Of a stretch of 64,000 nt of DNA, positions 1-7,915 are shown in pieces. Source of the DNA: DATJSN01 sp035504095 (GTDB taxonomy: Bacteria > Planctomycetota > Phycisphaerae > WQYP01); assembly GCA_035504095.1 (NCBI GenBank), contig DATJSN010000059.1, positions 1 to 64,000 on the forward strand, given 5' to 3'. The position numbers and the translations under genes are program-made. Every line of letters begins with the position of its first letter. The first letter of the stretch is position 1. The notes under the pieces were generated by a model. That model was not told the DNA's origin and ran no database searches. It saw only the letters and a program-made list of their open reading frames with translations.

Positions 1-237
1 ATACTTTTGAGCAGGCACTTCATACATTTTAATCAATGGTAAAAATTCAGAACGTGTAAGGTAAAAATATAACCACGGTTTACCATTCTCTTCGAATTCA
101 AGATTTGGCACAACATTTGGTTTTGATTGCGATGATTTATAATGCAGTATGATATAGTCACCACAACCCACAATGTGTTTCATTGCGATTTCCAAGTCTC
201 GCGGCGTCATGTAAAAATTAATCTGTTGACCCATCAT
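1..237 (-). CDS. Hypothetical protein, cut by the left window edge
   Basis: An open frame of 79 codons starts at an ATG-ATG pair (237 and 234, minus strand) and runs off the window without a stop. The visible N-terminus begins MGQQINFYMTPRDLEIAM and has an aromatic, mixed charged character with no signal peptide or membrane segment. Codon use is AT-rich like the neighbouring M50-like genes. I do not recognise a family. The ribosome-binding site is weak. It is called a gene because the frame is open over its whole visible length and reads as a plausible soluble protein. The real length is unknown. Confidence 0.55.
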   Translation of the reverse strand, partial: MMGQQINFYMTPRDLEIAMKHIVGCGDYIILHYKSSQSKPNVVPNLEFEENGKPWLYFYLTRSEFLPLIKMYEVPAQKY

Positions 238-274
238 GATCTACTTATTTCTAGGATGTAATTCCATACCTATT

Positions 275-350
275 ATCCCAAATCATAACTCTCATGACAG
301 CCTCTTGGAATCGCGGCGACAGGGCGCCGATTGAAATTTTCCTAGCTGGT
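275..350 (+). repeat. Flank repeat copy A with a relic of an M50-like gene tail
   Basis: This stretch resembles the end of the first M50-like gene and its downstream flank (3622-3727). The last codons are alike (Tyr-Pro-Lys-Ser-stop here, Tyr-Ser-Lys-Ser-stop there), followed by similar spacer sequence built around GGAATCG, GGC, ACAG, ATTGAA and AGCTGGT. The rest of a protease gene is absent. The simplest reading is that a third paralogue once ended here and was lost, or that the flank was duplicated. The similarity is judged by eye and is imperfect. Confidence 0.45.
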
Positions 351-428
351 TGCGAAGAAATGAGAGTTCCGCACTGTGCATTTTGATTAAGCTCATCACG
401 CGAGTGCCTAGAGTATTTTTAATGTCTT

Positions 429-2573
429 TTAGCGACCAATCCACAGATTTGATAGCTTCATTTTCAATTCCATCACACCCGCATCCGTTACTGGGGTATA
501 ATTGAGTCGCAGCCAATGCAACTGCGTCAGACTTTCCAATTCCTTCAGGCCTGTGTCGGTCACGCGCGTGAACATGAGATTCAGCGTCTGTAACTGCGTG
601 AGCCCGGTTAATTCCTTCAACCCTGCGTCTGTTAATTTGGTGTAGCCGAGGTCCAACGCCTGCAACTCGGTAAGACCAGCCAATTCTTTCATGCCTGCAT
701 CCGTCACACTGTCCTGGTCGAGGTTTAACATCTGCAACTGCGTGAGGCCGGCCAATTCCTTCAATCCTGCGTCGGTCACATGGGTATCGCCAAGATCTAG
801 TATGCGCAACTGTGTGAGACCGAGCAATTCTTTCAGACCCGAGTCCGTCACGTTAGTGCTGCTGAGGTCCAGATACTGCAACTGCGTAAGGCCAGCCAAT
901 TCCTTCAGCCCTGTGTCCGTCACCTGTGTGCTACCGAGATTTAGCGCCTGTAAATGCGTGAATTTAGCCAAACCATCGAGATCGGCATCGGTTATATTCC
1001 TATCTTCCTGGTCCAATCCGAAGTTCTGGTTTGGCGGAGGCAGTTTAGAAAATATACCTGGTGTCAATTTGCTGAATCTGAATGCCGGAAGATCTCCCCC
1101 CTGGACTGGTCTTGAATAGTCCCAATACGCCTGATGTCTCATCAGAATGAATTCGCCGCCGGCCTTTCTCCAAGCGTAGCGAATGTCGACCGGTAACGGC
1201 TGGGGATATGGCATAACGACATTCACTAGATTTGGCAGCGCATTTTGCAATTCCGCCTCACCCGCATCCGTCACATAAGTGTTGCTGAGCCATAGCGATC
1301 GCAATTGTGTGAGACCGACCAACTCTTTCAGACCTGCGTCCGTAATCTGGGTATCGTCAAGCTCCAGCGACTGCAACTGGGTAAGGTCCGCCAATTCTCT
1401 CAGCCCAGCGTCCGTTACTTGGGTATCGTCAAGTTCCAAATCATGCAACTGCGTAAGGCCCGCCAAATCTTTCAGTCCCGCATCCGTTATTTGGGTGTCG
1501 TCGAGAAGGTTCAACGTTTGCAATTGTGAAAGGCCCGCCAAATCTTTCAGCCCAGCGTCCGTCACCTTGTCAAAATCGAGATAAAGTGTCTGCAACTGCT
1601 TGAATCCGGTCAATTCTTTCAGACCTGCGTCAGTCACATGGGTACCACCAAGGCCCAGTTCACGCAACTGCGTAAGGCCCGACAACTCTTCGAGGCCCAT
1701 ATCGGTCACATGTTGGTCGCCATCAAGGCCCAGCGATTGTAACTGCGTGAGACCTGATAAATCTTTGAGGCCCGTATCGGTCACATTGGTGTTCGCAAGG
1801 TTCAGTACATGTAACTGCTTCAACCCTGCCAATCCCGTCATATCTGCATCCATAAGGGCAGTGCCTTCGAGAGACAACATTCGTAACTGCGTCAGACTTT
1901 CCAATTCTTTAAGGCCAGCGCCAGTTACCTGGGTGCCGCTGAGATCCAGAGACTGCAACTGTGTGAGGCCGGCTAATTCCTTCAGACCAGCGTCCGTAAT
2001 GAAGCTACTGTAGCGTACCCCAGCCCTCATTAAGTCGCTAAGGTCCAGCGACTGCAACTGCTTCAAACCCGACAATTCTTTCAAGCCTGCGTCAGTCAAG
2101 GGAGTGTCATCGAGGTTCAGCGATTGCAATTGTTTCAATCCTGACAATTCCTTTAGCCCTGAGTCAGTCACTTGGCTACTACCGAGGTTCAGTGCCTGCA
2201 AATGCGTAAATTTAGCCAATCCTTTGAGGTTGGAGTCGGTTATGTTCGCATACTCCAAGTCCAAGCCGAAGCTCTGGTCAGGCGGAGGCAATTTAGAAAT
2301 TACACCGGGTGTCAATTGGTTAAAAGAGAACGAGAGAGACCTTACCATTAGTATAAAATGGAATGCTGGAATATCGCCAGGTTGGCCTTCGGTTTTGTGG
2401 TCCCAGTCTCCTTCCGGGGTCATCCAGCCTGATTGGTAGCCGGCCCTTCCCCATGCGGCGACAATATCAGCCGGCAACGGTTGAGGAGCAGAATCGGCAA
2501 ATGTATTGCCCACGAGCGAGAAGGAGAGCATCAACGACGCTATGCACATCAGTGAATGAAAAATATTTCGCAC
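429..2573 (-). CDS. Secreted leucine-rich-repeat protein
   Basis: Consists almost wholly of about 20 leucine-rich repeats with a 24-residue period of the form LTDAGLKELAGLTQLQSLDL, a type abundant in planctomycetes and thought to mediate protein-protein binding. Two blocks are visible. Each opens with a similar cap (PQPLPADIVAAW and PQPLPVDIRYAW), so the gene looks internally duplicated. The chosen start is GTG 2573, preceded by AAGGAA at good spacing; it gives a clean signal peptide (RNIFHSLMCIASLMLSFSLVGNTFA), which points to export. A longer frame starting at 2675 exists but spoils the signal peptide. No catalytic domain or surface anchor is visible. The binding partner is unknown. Confidence 0.85.
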   Translation of the reverse strand: MRNIFHSLMCIASLMLSFSLVGNTFADSAPQPLPADIVAAWGRAGYQSGWMTPEGDWDHKTEGQPGDIPAFHFILMVRSLSFSFNQLTPGVISKLPPPDQSFGLDLEYANITDSNLKGLAKFTHLQALNLGSSQVTDSGLKELSGLKQLQSLNLDDTPLTDAGLKELSGLKQLQSLDLSDLMRAGVRYSSFITDAGLKELAGLTQLQSLDLSGTQVTGAGLKELESLTQLRMLSLEGTALMDADMTGLAGLKQLHVLNLANTNVTDTGLKDLSGLTQLQSLGLDGDQHVTDMGLEELSGLTQLRELGLGGTHVTDAGLKELTGFKQLQTLYLDFDKVTDAGLKDLAGLSQLQTLNLLDDTQITDAGLKDLAGLTQLHDLELDDTQVTDAGLRELADLTQLQSLELDDTQITDAGLKELVGLTQLRSLWLSNTYVTDAGEAELQNALPNLVNVVMPYPQPLPVDIRYAWRKAGGEFILMRHQAYWDYSRPVQGGDLPAFRFSKLTPGIFSKLPPPNQNFGLDQEDRNITDADLDGLAKFTHLQALNLGSTQVTDTGLKELAGLTQLQYLDLSSTNVTDSGLKELLGLTQLRILDLGDTHVTDAGLKELAGLTQLQMLNLDQDSVTDAGMKELAGLTELQALDLGYTKLTDAGLKELTGLTQLQTLNLMFTRVTDTGLKELESLTQLHWLRLNYTPVTDAGVMELKMKLSNLWIGR

Positions 2574-2636
2574 AACTTTGTTTCCTTGCCGAAAAACCAA
2601 AGGAGGAAAAGTATTATAACGCGGCTGGAAAATTGG

Positions 2637-2725
2637 CGAATCGAGGCAACAGGATTTGAATATATAACTTTGCAAGGATCATGGTGGCTCTAATTGGCGG
2701 CTCTGTCTGCTAGCGCTCCGCCATT
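2637..2725. repeat. Flank repeat copy B
   Basis: Shares GAATCGAGGC-ACAG and the later block CTGTCT-CTAG-GCTCCGCCAT with copy C (3642-3727). Copies B and C lie immediately upstream of the two M50-like genes, so part of the repeat is their shared promoter region. Copy A (275-350) lies on the other side of the LRR gene, so that gene sits between two members of the family. Confidence 0.5.
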
Positions 2726-2739
2726 CCATGTATTCTGTA

Positions 2740-2745
2740 TATACT
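2740..2745 (+). promoter_or_regulatory. Candidate -10 box giving a leaderless mRNA
   Basis: TATACT in the context TGTATATACT ends 6 bases before ATG 2752. The same ten bases sit at the same distance before ATG 3755 of the paralogue. With a normal -10 to +1 distance, transcription would begin at or next to the ATG. No good -35 box is seen. Confidence 0.4.
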
Positions 2746-2751
2746 GGGATC

Positions 2752-3636
2752 ATGGATTTTTATGCCCCAATTTGGGAAGTATTGATTGTGTTGGCGGTCG
2801 TGATAGCGGCCGCGATATATACCTCCTTCTTGATTAAAAATAAAAAGAACAAAGTGGCGAACGTGACCTGCGATCGTTGTAATGCGATTGCCCCTGAAGG
2901 AACAAAATTTTGTAGTGAACGAATTCCATTTTACGGAACTCGTGTTTATTGCCCGAAATGTCACGTCAAGTTGGAGGACAAATTTATTCTGTGGCTGGTG
3001 GTAAGCAACCTTTGTCTCGGTTTATTTTGTGTTATATATCTTTGGGCAAATCCGTTATCGCCATTTTGCCGTGCGTGTGTAAATTTGTTTTTGGTTCAAC
3101 TTGTTATTTTACCTTCAGTCATCGTTCATGAGTTTGCACATGCAATTGTTGGCAAATTATCCGGTCTTACGGTTTTGGGGATTTGGATCGGACGTGGCAG
3201 CACGTTCTATCATGCAAAAATCCTTGGATTCGACACGGAATTCAAAGTGATTCCGGTTGACGGATTCACGTTTCTTTCATATGGCTTCAAAGACCAGTCC
3301 CGCTTTAGATATATTTTAGCGATATTAGCCGGACCTATGGCCAATGCAATTATTCTTGTAATCGCTTTACGATTTGTGACGTGGGACAATCTCAATATTA
3401 CCACATCCATCCAACTCGGAGAAATTATCTTTTTCGTTCAGGCTTTAATCCTTGTCGGAAATCTCTTGCCATATCGAATCCAAACGGCACGTGGGAAATT
3501 ATGCACGGATGGACTGTCACTTCTCCAGTTGCTTACTTCAAAATCTCCGGAATTTTTATCTTCTCAGCTTGGAAAAGAGGCAAAAGACGATGCAATGCAG
3601 AGAAAATTAGACCCTGATCCATATTCCAAATCATAA
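2752..3636 (+). CDS. M50-like membrane metalloprotease with N-terminal zinc ribbon, copy 1
   Basis: Layout: an N-terminal membrane segment, then a four-cysteine zinc ribbon (CDRC and CPKC), then further membrane segments. The second half carries HEFAH (the HExxH zinc and catalytic motif), LAGPMANAII, a typical M50 membrane motif, and NLLPYRIQTARGKLCTDG, which fits the distal NxxP...DG zinc-ligand region of site-2 proteases. It should be an intramembrane zinc protease; the substrate is unknown. ATG 2752 is preferred over ATG 2728 because the paralogue has no ATG at the matching upstream site. It is paired in tandem with a close paralogue at 3755, and both genes are AT-richer than the housekeeping genes. 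Confidence 0.75.
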   Translation: MDFYAPIWEVLIVLAVVIAAAIYTSFLIKNKKNKVANVTCDRCNAIAPEGTKFCSERIPFYGTRVYCPKCHVKLEDKFILWLVVSNLCLGLFCVIYLWANPLSPFCRACVNLFLVQLVILPSVIVHEFAHAIVGKLSGLTVLGIWIGRGSTFYHAKILGFDTEFKVIPVDGFTFLSYGFKDQSRFRYILAILAGPMANAIILVIALRFVTWDNLNITTSIQLGEIIFFVQALILVGNLLPYRIQTARGKLCTDGLSLLQLLTSKSPEFLSSQLGKEAKDDAMQRKLDPDPYSKS

Positions 3637-3727
3637 CGGCCATAACAGCCCCAAGGAATCGAGGCCACAGTACACCAATTGAATTATTTTCGGCTGGTAT
3701 TGAGTCTGTCTACTAGTGCTCCGCCAT
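3622..3727. repeat. Flank repeat copy C
   Basis: Covers the last codons of the first M50-like gene, the short spacer and the promoter region of the second. It resembles copy A (275-350) over its first part and copy B (2637-2725) over its last part. It therefore links the three sites as products of old local duplications. Confidence 0.5.
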
Positions 3728-3754
3728 ACCGCTCCTTTTGTATATACTAAGGTC

Positions 3755-4666
3755 ATGGATTTTAATTTTGATGAAAATATGGCTTGGCTTATTGGTTTGA
3801 TTGCGGCTGCCGTAGCGACCTTTGGGGTAGTATATACCGCTTTTATTAAACATAAACAGAGCAAAGCGGCGAACGTGACCTGCGATCGTTGTAATGCTGT
3901 TGCTCCCGAAGGAACAAAGTATCATATTGAACGAATTCCGTTTTTAATTTGTCGCGCATATTGTCCGAAATGTCATGCTAGGCTGGAAGAGAAACTTTTC
4001 CTAGGGTTGCACGCAATCAGCCTTGGGATTGTGTTATTTGCTATTGTCTTTCATTTGAAATATCCGTCATCAATATATGGTACTGCCATTGTAAATATTT
4101 TTTTGCTTCTACTCGTCGTTCCTTTGCTTTCAACCGTAGTTCATGAGTTTGCTCATGCCATTGTCGGCGAATTGTGCGGCCTCACAGTTTTGGGAATTTG
4201 GATCGGACGTGGCAGCACGTTCTATCGAAAAAATCTCCTTGGCTTCGACACTGAATTCAAAATAATTCCGGAAGGGGGAGTCACTTTTTTAACGCATGGC
4301 TTCAAAAAAGAACCCCGATTTAGATATATTTTAGCCACATTGGCTGGACCAGCGGCAAATGCAATTATACTTGCGATTGCTTTGAGATTTGTGACTTGGA
4401 GCAGATTCGATATCAAAACAATCATGCAATTTATCGATATCACAACATCCATACAATTTGCATCAATTATCATTTTCATTCAGGTGGTGATTCTTATTGA
4501 CAATCTCTTACCGCATCGAGTTCACACGTCAAGAGGAAATTTATCCACAGATGGCCTGTTGCTTTTCCAACTGCTTACTTCAAAATCTCCAGAATTTTTA
4601 CCTTCACAGCTTGGAAAAGAGGCAAAGGGCGATGTAGTGCAGAGAAAACTAGACCTTGATTCATAA
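3755..4666 (+). CDS. M50-like membrane metalloprotease with N-terminal zinc ribbon, copy 2
   Basis: Tandem paralogue of the gene at 2752 with the same order of parts: a first membrane segment, a zinc ribbon (CDRC...CPKC), several membrane segments, HEFAH, LAGPAANAII and a distal NLLPHRVHTSRGNLSTDG zinc-ligand region. All key residues expected of a site-2 type protease are present, so neither copy looks inactive. An insertion of about 14 residues before the last membrane segment distinguishes it from copy 1. The start at ATG 3755 is supported by the shared TGTATATACT box 6 bases upstream. The C-terminus lacks the Tyr-Ser-Lys-Ser tail of copy 1. Confidence 0.75.
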   Translation: MDFNFDENMAWLIGLIAAAVATFGVVYTAFIKHKQSKAANVTCDRCNAVAPEGTKYHIERIPFLICRAYCPKCHARLEEKLFLGLHAISLGIVLFAIVFHLKYPSSIYGTAIVNIFLLLLVVPLLSTVVHEFAHAIVGELCGLTVLGIWIGRGSTFYRKNLLGFDTEFKIIPEGGVTFLTHGFKKEPRFRYILATLAGPAANAIILAIALRFVTWSRFDIKTIMQFIDITTSIQFASIIIFIQVVILIDNLLPHRVHTSRGNLSTDGLLLFQLLTSKSPEFLPSQLGKEAKGDVVQRKLDLDS

Positions 4667-4897
4667 ACGCGCCCTCTGCTATCTCTGCGTTAATCTGCAG
4701 ATTCGTCATGTCGTTGTGGTTCAAAATCTCTGAGTCCTCTGTGATCTCTGTGGCAAAAAAGTGGTTCTTTATGCAGATGGTTTCCCTATTCAGTATCAGA
4801 GCCTCTTAAAGCCGGTTCTTTGACAAGTAAATATCAATGGGTGGCCTCGCGGCACTATTCCCTATCTCCTCCGCTGTGTCGTGGTGTCGTTTTGCCT

Positions 4898-4944
4898 GCC
4901 CTGAGCCTGTTCCGAGTAACACCGAGGGGCCGCGTCGAAGGGTG
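4898..4944. repeat. 47-base intergenic repeat, inverted relative to 35218
   Basis: Read on the minus strand it begins CACCCTTCGAC and ends ACAGGCTCAGGGC. It matches 35218-35264 at 42 of 47 positions, with the differences clustered in one three-base block. A weaker relative lies around 5518-5590. Similar CCCTTCGAC...CAGGCTC elements are scattered in many bacterial genomes. Confidence 0.7.
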
Positions 4945-4980
4945 TCGTTGTGGTAAAACTAATCTGCGCCTGTCCGCGTA

Positions 4981-5000
4981 ATCCCGATGGCCATCGGGAT
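4981..5000. repeat. Perfect 20-base palindrome
   Basis: ATCCCGATGG followed directly by CCATCGGGAT. It lies inside the repeat-rich gap. A related stem (TCCCGA...TCGGGA) occurs in the hairpin repeat at 33732-33807. It may be a DNA or RNA hairpin; no associated gene is evident. Confidence 0.6.
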
Positions 5001-5100
5001 CGTTTCGTTACGCGTTCAAGAGGTATTGCTGGAGCACGGGGAAAATCCAACCGTGACAGCGTGACAACATCGGTAAATATAGAGTCTTTCTCACTTTTCT

Positions 5101-5184
5101 AAGTGTGACAAATGAAAACGATGTCACACTTGAAAAATGCAAAATATGCTGGAAATTAAGGGATTGTCACACTGTCACACTTAG
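5101..5184. repeat. Cluster of TGTCACACTT repeats
   Basis: AAGTGTGACA at 5101-5110 forms a perfect 10-base inverted repeat with TGTCACACTT at 5122-5131. Two further TGTCACAC units follow head to tail at 5165-5182. GTGACA-like units also occur just upstream (5053-5066). It could be an operator cluster or a decayed repeat. No gene starts nearby. Confidence 0.5.
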
Positions 5185-5679
5185 GATACCCAAAAATTGA
5201 GAAAAAAAATGTAGCCTTCGTTGCGGTTAAAAACTATGGCCTGTGGCCCGTTCCCTATCCCCTCCGTTGTAATCTGCGGATCATTATCCCCTCCGTTGTG
5301 TTTCCTCCACTCTTAAAGGCGCAACAGGCACCAATCATGTTACGGATCAGAAAGTGTGAAATACTCTATAAAATAAGCCTTTGTAACGTTGTAGCGCTTC
5401 GGAGGCCCAAAAATAGGAGTAATAAACCCAACTATGTAGTTACAGGCTCCTAGAGGCTTTTAGGACAATGAAGAACAAAATGTAGCCTTCGTTGCGGTGA
5501 AAAATCTGTATTAATCTGACTTCGGCGAGCTCAGTCGAGCCGCGCAATCTGCGGATTGTTTTTCGCCTGCTCTGAGCTACGTCGAAGGGTGATTCAAAAC
5601 TATCCCATTGGCTATTGCTTTCTCTCCTGTTCAACTGCTCTTCTGCTCCACTGCTCTATTTTGGCCTTTCGGCCAAAAT

Positions 5680-5695
5680 CGGGGCGACAGGATTT
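5680..5695 (-). repeat. Copy of the 3' end of tRNA-Pro
   Basis: Sixteen bases (CGGGGCGACAGGATTT) are identical to 5824-5839, the 3' acceptor and part of the T arm of tRNA-Pro, 144 bases away and in the same orientation. A degraded T-arm-like sequence (GCAGGTTCCAGACCCT) in the opposite orientation lies at about 5760-5775. No integrase is nearby, so an attachment site is not supported. Confidence 0.45.
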
Positions 5696-5789
5696 CGCTG
5701 ACGCGACGCCTCTGGCGTGAAGCTGCGACCAGGCGTTCTCGCTGCGCTCGCCCGCGGTCGCAGGTTCCAGACCCTACCGTCCCGAATGC

Positions 5790-5815
5790 AAAAGGGCCGC
5801 CATAAAGGCGACCCT
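5790..5815 (-). terminator. Rho-independent terminator of tRNA-Pro
   Basis: On the minus strand GGGTCGCC and GGCGGCCC pair around a TTTAT loop and are followed directly by TTTT. It lies 8 bases beyond the 3' end of the tRNA, so it most likely ends that transcript. Confidence 0.7.
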
Positions 5816-5822
5816 TCCGCAT

Positions 5823-5897
5823 TCGGGGCGACAGGATTTGAACCTGCGACTTCCTGGTCCCAAACCAGGCGCTCTAGCCAGGCTGAGCTACGCCCCG
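5823..5897 (-). tRNA. tRNA-Pro (anticodon TGG)
   Basis: The minus strand folds as a full cloverleaf. The acceptor CGGGGCG pairs with CGCCCCG, with A as discriminator; the D arm is AGCTCAG...; the anticodon stem CCTGG/CCAGG encloses the loop TTTGGGA with anticodon TGG; the T arm is GCAGG-TTCAAAT-CCTGT. CCA is not encoded. It reads CCA codons and, by wobble, other proline codons. Confidence 0.95.
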
Positions 5898-5969
5898 TTG
5901 AATCAAAAATGCTACCAGAAACGGCTATTTCATTAAAGCAGAATGGTTGGTGGATCGAGGGCAAAACTT

Positions 5970-6899
5970 TTACTGTTGAGCTGCGGCTTTCAAATAATCT
6001 TTTGCCTGCTGGTTCCCGAATTGGGCCGCTTCTTCAATCCAGATGTGCGCCTTGAAGCGATCCTGCGGCACGCCCAGGCCATGTTCATAAAGCATTCCGA
6101 CGTTGAACATAGCGTCGGCGTCATTGGCCATCGCCGCTTTATACCACCATCCAAATGCCTTCTGATAATCCTGGCTAACGCCTCGACCGGAGACGTAAAG
6201 CACGCCAAGGGTGTTCATGGCGTCGACATTTCCATCGGCTGCAGCTTTGGCGCAAACGTTGAAGACCTGCACATCTTTTGCAGATGCGGCATTTTCTGTG
6301 GCGTTATGCAACGGAGCATTTAAGGATTCATTGACGACGTCCGTGTAATACTTTGCATCCACATCGCCTGCGGCGGCGGCTTTTTTCCACCATGTTGTTG
6401 CCTGGGAGAAATCCTGAGTGGTCCCTAGGCCGTTGGCATAAAGATTGGCCAAATTGTTCATCGCGGTGGGGTTGCCCGCAACGGCGGCTTTCTGATACCA
6501 GGAAAAGGCCGTTTTATAATCATGCTTTACGCCCAAGCCATTTTCGTAAGCTACGCCAACATCATTCATGGCGTCCGGATCACCCAGATCAGCGGCGTTT
6601 TGATACCAGATAAGGGCGATCAGATAGTTTTGCGATACGCCAAGCCCTTGCGAATAAAGCGAGCCAAGGCTGATCATCGCGTAGGTGTTTCCATCAATCG
6701 CGGCCTGCTGGAATAAGCCAAGTGCCTGCTGGTAATCTTTTTGTTGGTATGCCTGTAAACCAAGTTGATAGTTTTCGTTATCAAGTGCGCTGGACACAAC
6801 AACAATCGGTTGTGTCGCGGCGGGTTGTGCAATGGCCACGCCGGAGGTAAGGCCAAGAAGTAATGAAGCGAATAAAGTGATAAAACCAGGTTTTGTCAT
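5970..6899 (-). CDS. Secreted Sel1-like repeat protein
   Basis: Starts with a signal peptide (MTKPGFITLFASLLLGLTSGVAIA) and continues with about six Sel1-like TPR repeats of roughly 36 residues, such as AMNDVGVAYENGLGVKHDYKTAFSWYQKAA. Sel1 repeats form helical scaffolds for protein contacts, so it is likely a periplasmic adaptor. The repeats fill the protein apart from a linker near residues 190-215. ATG 6899 is preferred to GTG 6911 because GGGA sits six bases before it and it opens a clean signal peptide. The gene stands alone next to tRNA-Pro, and no partner is evident. Confidence 0.8.
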   Translation of the reverse strand: MTKPGFITLFASLLLGLTSGVAIAQPAATQPIVVVSSALDNENYQLGLQAYQQKDYQQALGLFQQAAIDGNTYAMISLGSLYSQGLGVSQNYLIALIWYQNAADLGDPDAMNDVGVAYENGLGVKHDYKTAFSWYQKAAVAGNPTAMNNLANLYANGLGTTQDFSQATTWWKKAAAAGDVDAKYYTDVVNESLNAPLHNATENAASAKDVQVFNVCAKAAADGNVDAMNTLGVLYVSGRGVSQDYQKAFGWWYKAAMANDADAMFNVGMLYEHGLGVPQDRFKAHIWIEEAAQFGNQQAKDYLKAAAQQ

Positions 6900-7046
6900 T
6901 GTCATTCCCACGCCAAAACAGACGCGAAATTATCTCATGAGACGTTTTGTTTTGCCAGCAATGGTCAAAAGGAAACGCGAAGGCATATTCATATGGTTTG
7001 TTAGAATACATTGGTTATAACTCTGATTATCTAAGGAGTCTTACAA

Positions 7047-7349
7047 ATGCCGTATGGATTTTTCACCATAGAACAATGGAAACCGCGTAAGCGCAGGGGA
7101 ATGTCTGAGTGGATTACGGTAGCACATATCGACGCCTGCCAATCGTTGAGCGACGCAATACGAAGGATTGAAGAGCGCGGTCGGCCCGGATTCTTTCGCG
7201 TGATTCAAACACAACGGCAAATTTGGGCCGAAAAAGTTAATGGCAGGCTCCGGCTTCGCAAATGGCACGCCGGTTCTCATGCGTCACTGGCCCTTGGCGC
7301 CGCGGCGTTCGTCCGCGACAAAGGGCGTTGGCCAACAAAGGCGAAATAG
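7047..7349 (+). CDS. Small conserved-looking protein of unknown function
   Basis: A 100-residue soluble protein rich in Arg, Trp and aromatic residues (MPYGFFTIEQWKPRKRR at the start). The start is well supported by AAGGAGT before ATG 7047. No signal peptide, membrane segment or catalytic motif is visible. The basic N-terminus and the motif IEERGRPGFFRVIQTQRQIWAEK suggest a compact domain, but I cannot assign a function. It lies 19 bases before the DinB-fold gene in the same direction, so the two are probably co-transcribed. Confidence 0.65.
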   Translation: MPYGFFTIEQWKPRKRRGMSEWITVAHIDACQSLSDAIRRIEERGRPGFFRVIQTQRQIWAEKVNGRLRLRKWHAGSHASLALGAAAFVRDKGRWPTKAK

Positions 7350-7368
7350 CCAGATAAAGGAACAAATC

Positions 7369-7893
7369 ATGAATGCCGATCTGCAAACGCAAAAGGAAAT
7401 TGAGTTTAGCGACCTGGAACGCGAACTCACAGTAACGCGTCCGGTGCTTGCGCGGTTGCCGGAGGAACATTACGATTGGAAGCCGCATGAAAAATCCATG
7501 AATCTGGGGCAACTGGCGTTGCACGTGGCGGAATTGCCGGAATGGACGCGCGTCACGCTGGATCAGGATGAACTGGATGCGGCCAACGCGCCGCGTCCGC
7601 CGCAAAAGCTCACAAGCCGCAAGGAATTGCTGGAAAGATTCGATAAACATGTCGCGGGTTTACGCAAGGCTGTGGAGCGGTTTGATATGGCGAATATCAA
7701 TAAGCCCTGGACCATGCGCCGGGGTGGGGAGGTTATGGTTTCTCGGCCGCGGCAGATTGTTTACCGCATCTGGTGCGTGAATCACATGATTCATCACCGG
7801 GGACAACTCTGTGTCTATCTGAGATTGCTGAATGTTCCGGTGCCGACAGTATATTTCAATTCAGCGGATGATCCGACGTGGATTTTTGAGTAA
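7369..7893 (+). CDS. DinB-family protein
   Basis: A 174-residue protein with the four-helix-bundle pattern of the DinB/YfiT superfamily. The metal-ligand histidines expected of the family are visible in LALHVAEL and in NHMIHHRGQLCVYLRLL. Family members are metal-dependent and often act in thiol transfer or stress response, but most are uncharacterised. ATG 7369 is chosen because AAAGGA precedes it and the region upstream overlaps the previous gene in another frame. It is likely the second gene of an operon with the small gene at 7047. Confidence 0.8.
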   Translation: MNADLQTQKEIEFSDLERELTVTRPVLARLPEEHYDWKPHEKSMNLGQLALHVAELPEWTRVTLDQDELDAANAPRPPQKLTSRKELLERFDKHVAGLRKAVERFDMANINKPWTMRRGGEVMVSRPRQIVYRIWCVNHMIHHRGQLCVYLRLLNVPVPTVYFNSADDPTWIFE

Positions 7894-7915
7894 ATGAGAG
7901 TTCAGCAATATCGAA

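Larger units (their letters stand above)
4667..5789. other. Intergenic repeat debris without a convincing gene
   Basis: About 1.1 kb with no frame that looks coding. It holds fragments of several intergenic repeat families: pieces around CTGCAGATT/CTGCGGATT; a 47-base element (4898-4944) found inverted at 35218-35264; a perfect 20-base palindrome at 4981-5000; a TGTCACACTT cluster at 5101-5184; and a sequence with core GTAGCCTTCGTTGCGGT at 5211 and again at 5482. A copy of the 3' end of the neighbouring tRNA-Pro lies at 5680-5695. It looks like a graveyard of small non-coding repeats. Confidence 0.6.

Noticed and set aside
292..516. A 74-codon minus-strand frame at the end of the LRR gene
   Set aside because: It overlaps the LRR coding end in another frame and the flank repeat, with no support for translation.
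500..2300. Tandem DNA repeats that might suggest a CRISPR or satellite
   Set aside because: The period is a multiple of three and encodes in-frame leucine-rich repeats; units diverge and there are no unique spacers.
691..2439. Several plus-strand frames of 100-140 codons across the LRR gene
   Set aside because: They are antisense shadows created by the 72-base LRR period; they read as repetitive Arg/Ser/Asn-rich protein without a ribosome site.
5680..5897. Phage or island attachment site at tRNA-Pro
   Set aside because: A repeated 3' end exists but there is no integrase, and the spacing of 144 bases leaves no room for an element.
5608..5964. Frames of 60-110 codons around tRNA-Pro
   Set aside because: They run through the tRNA and repeat debris and have no coding character.
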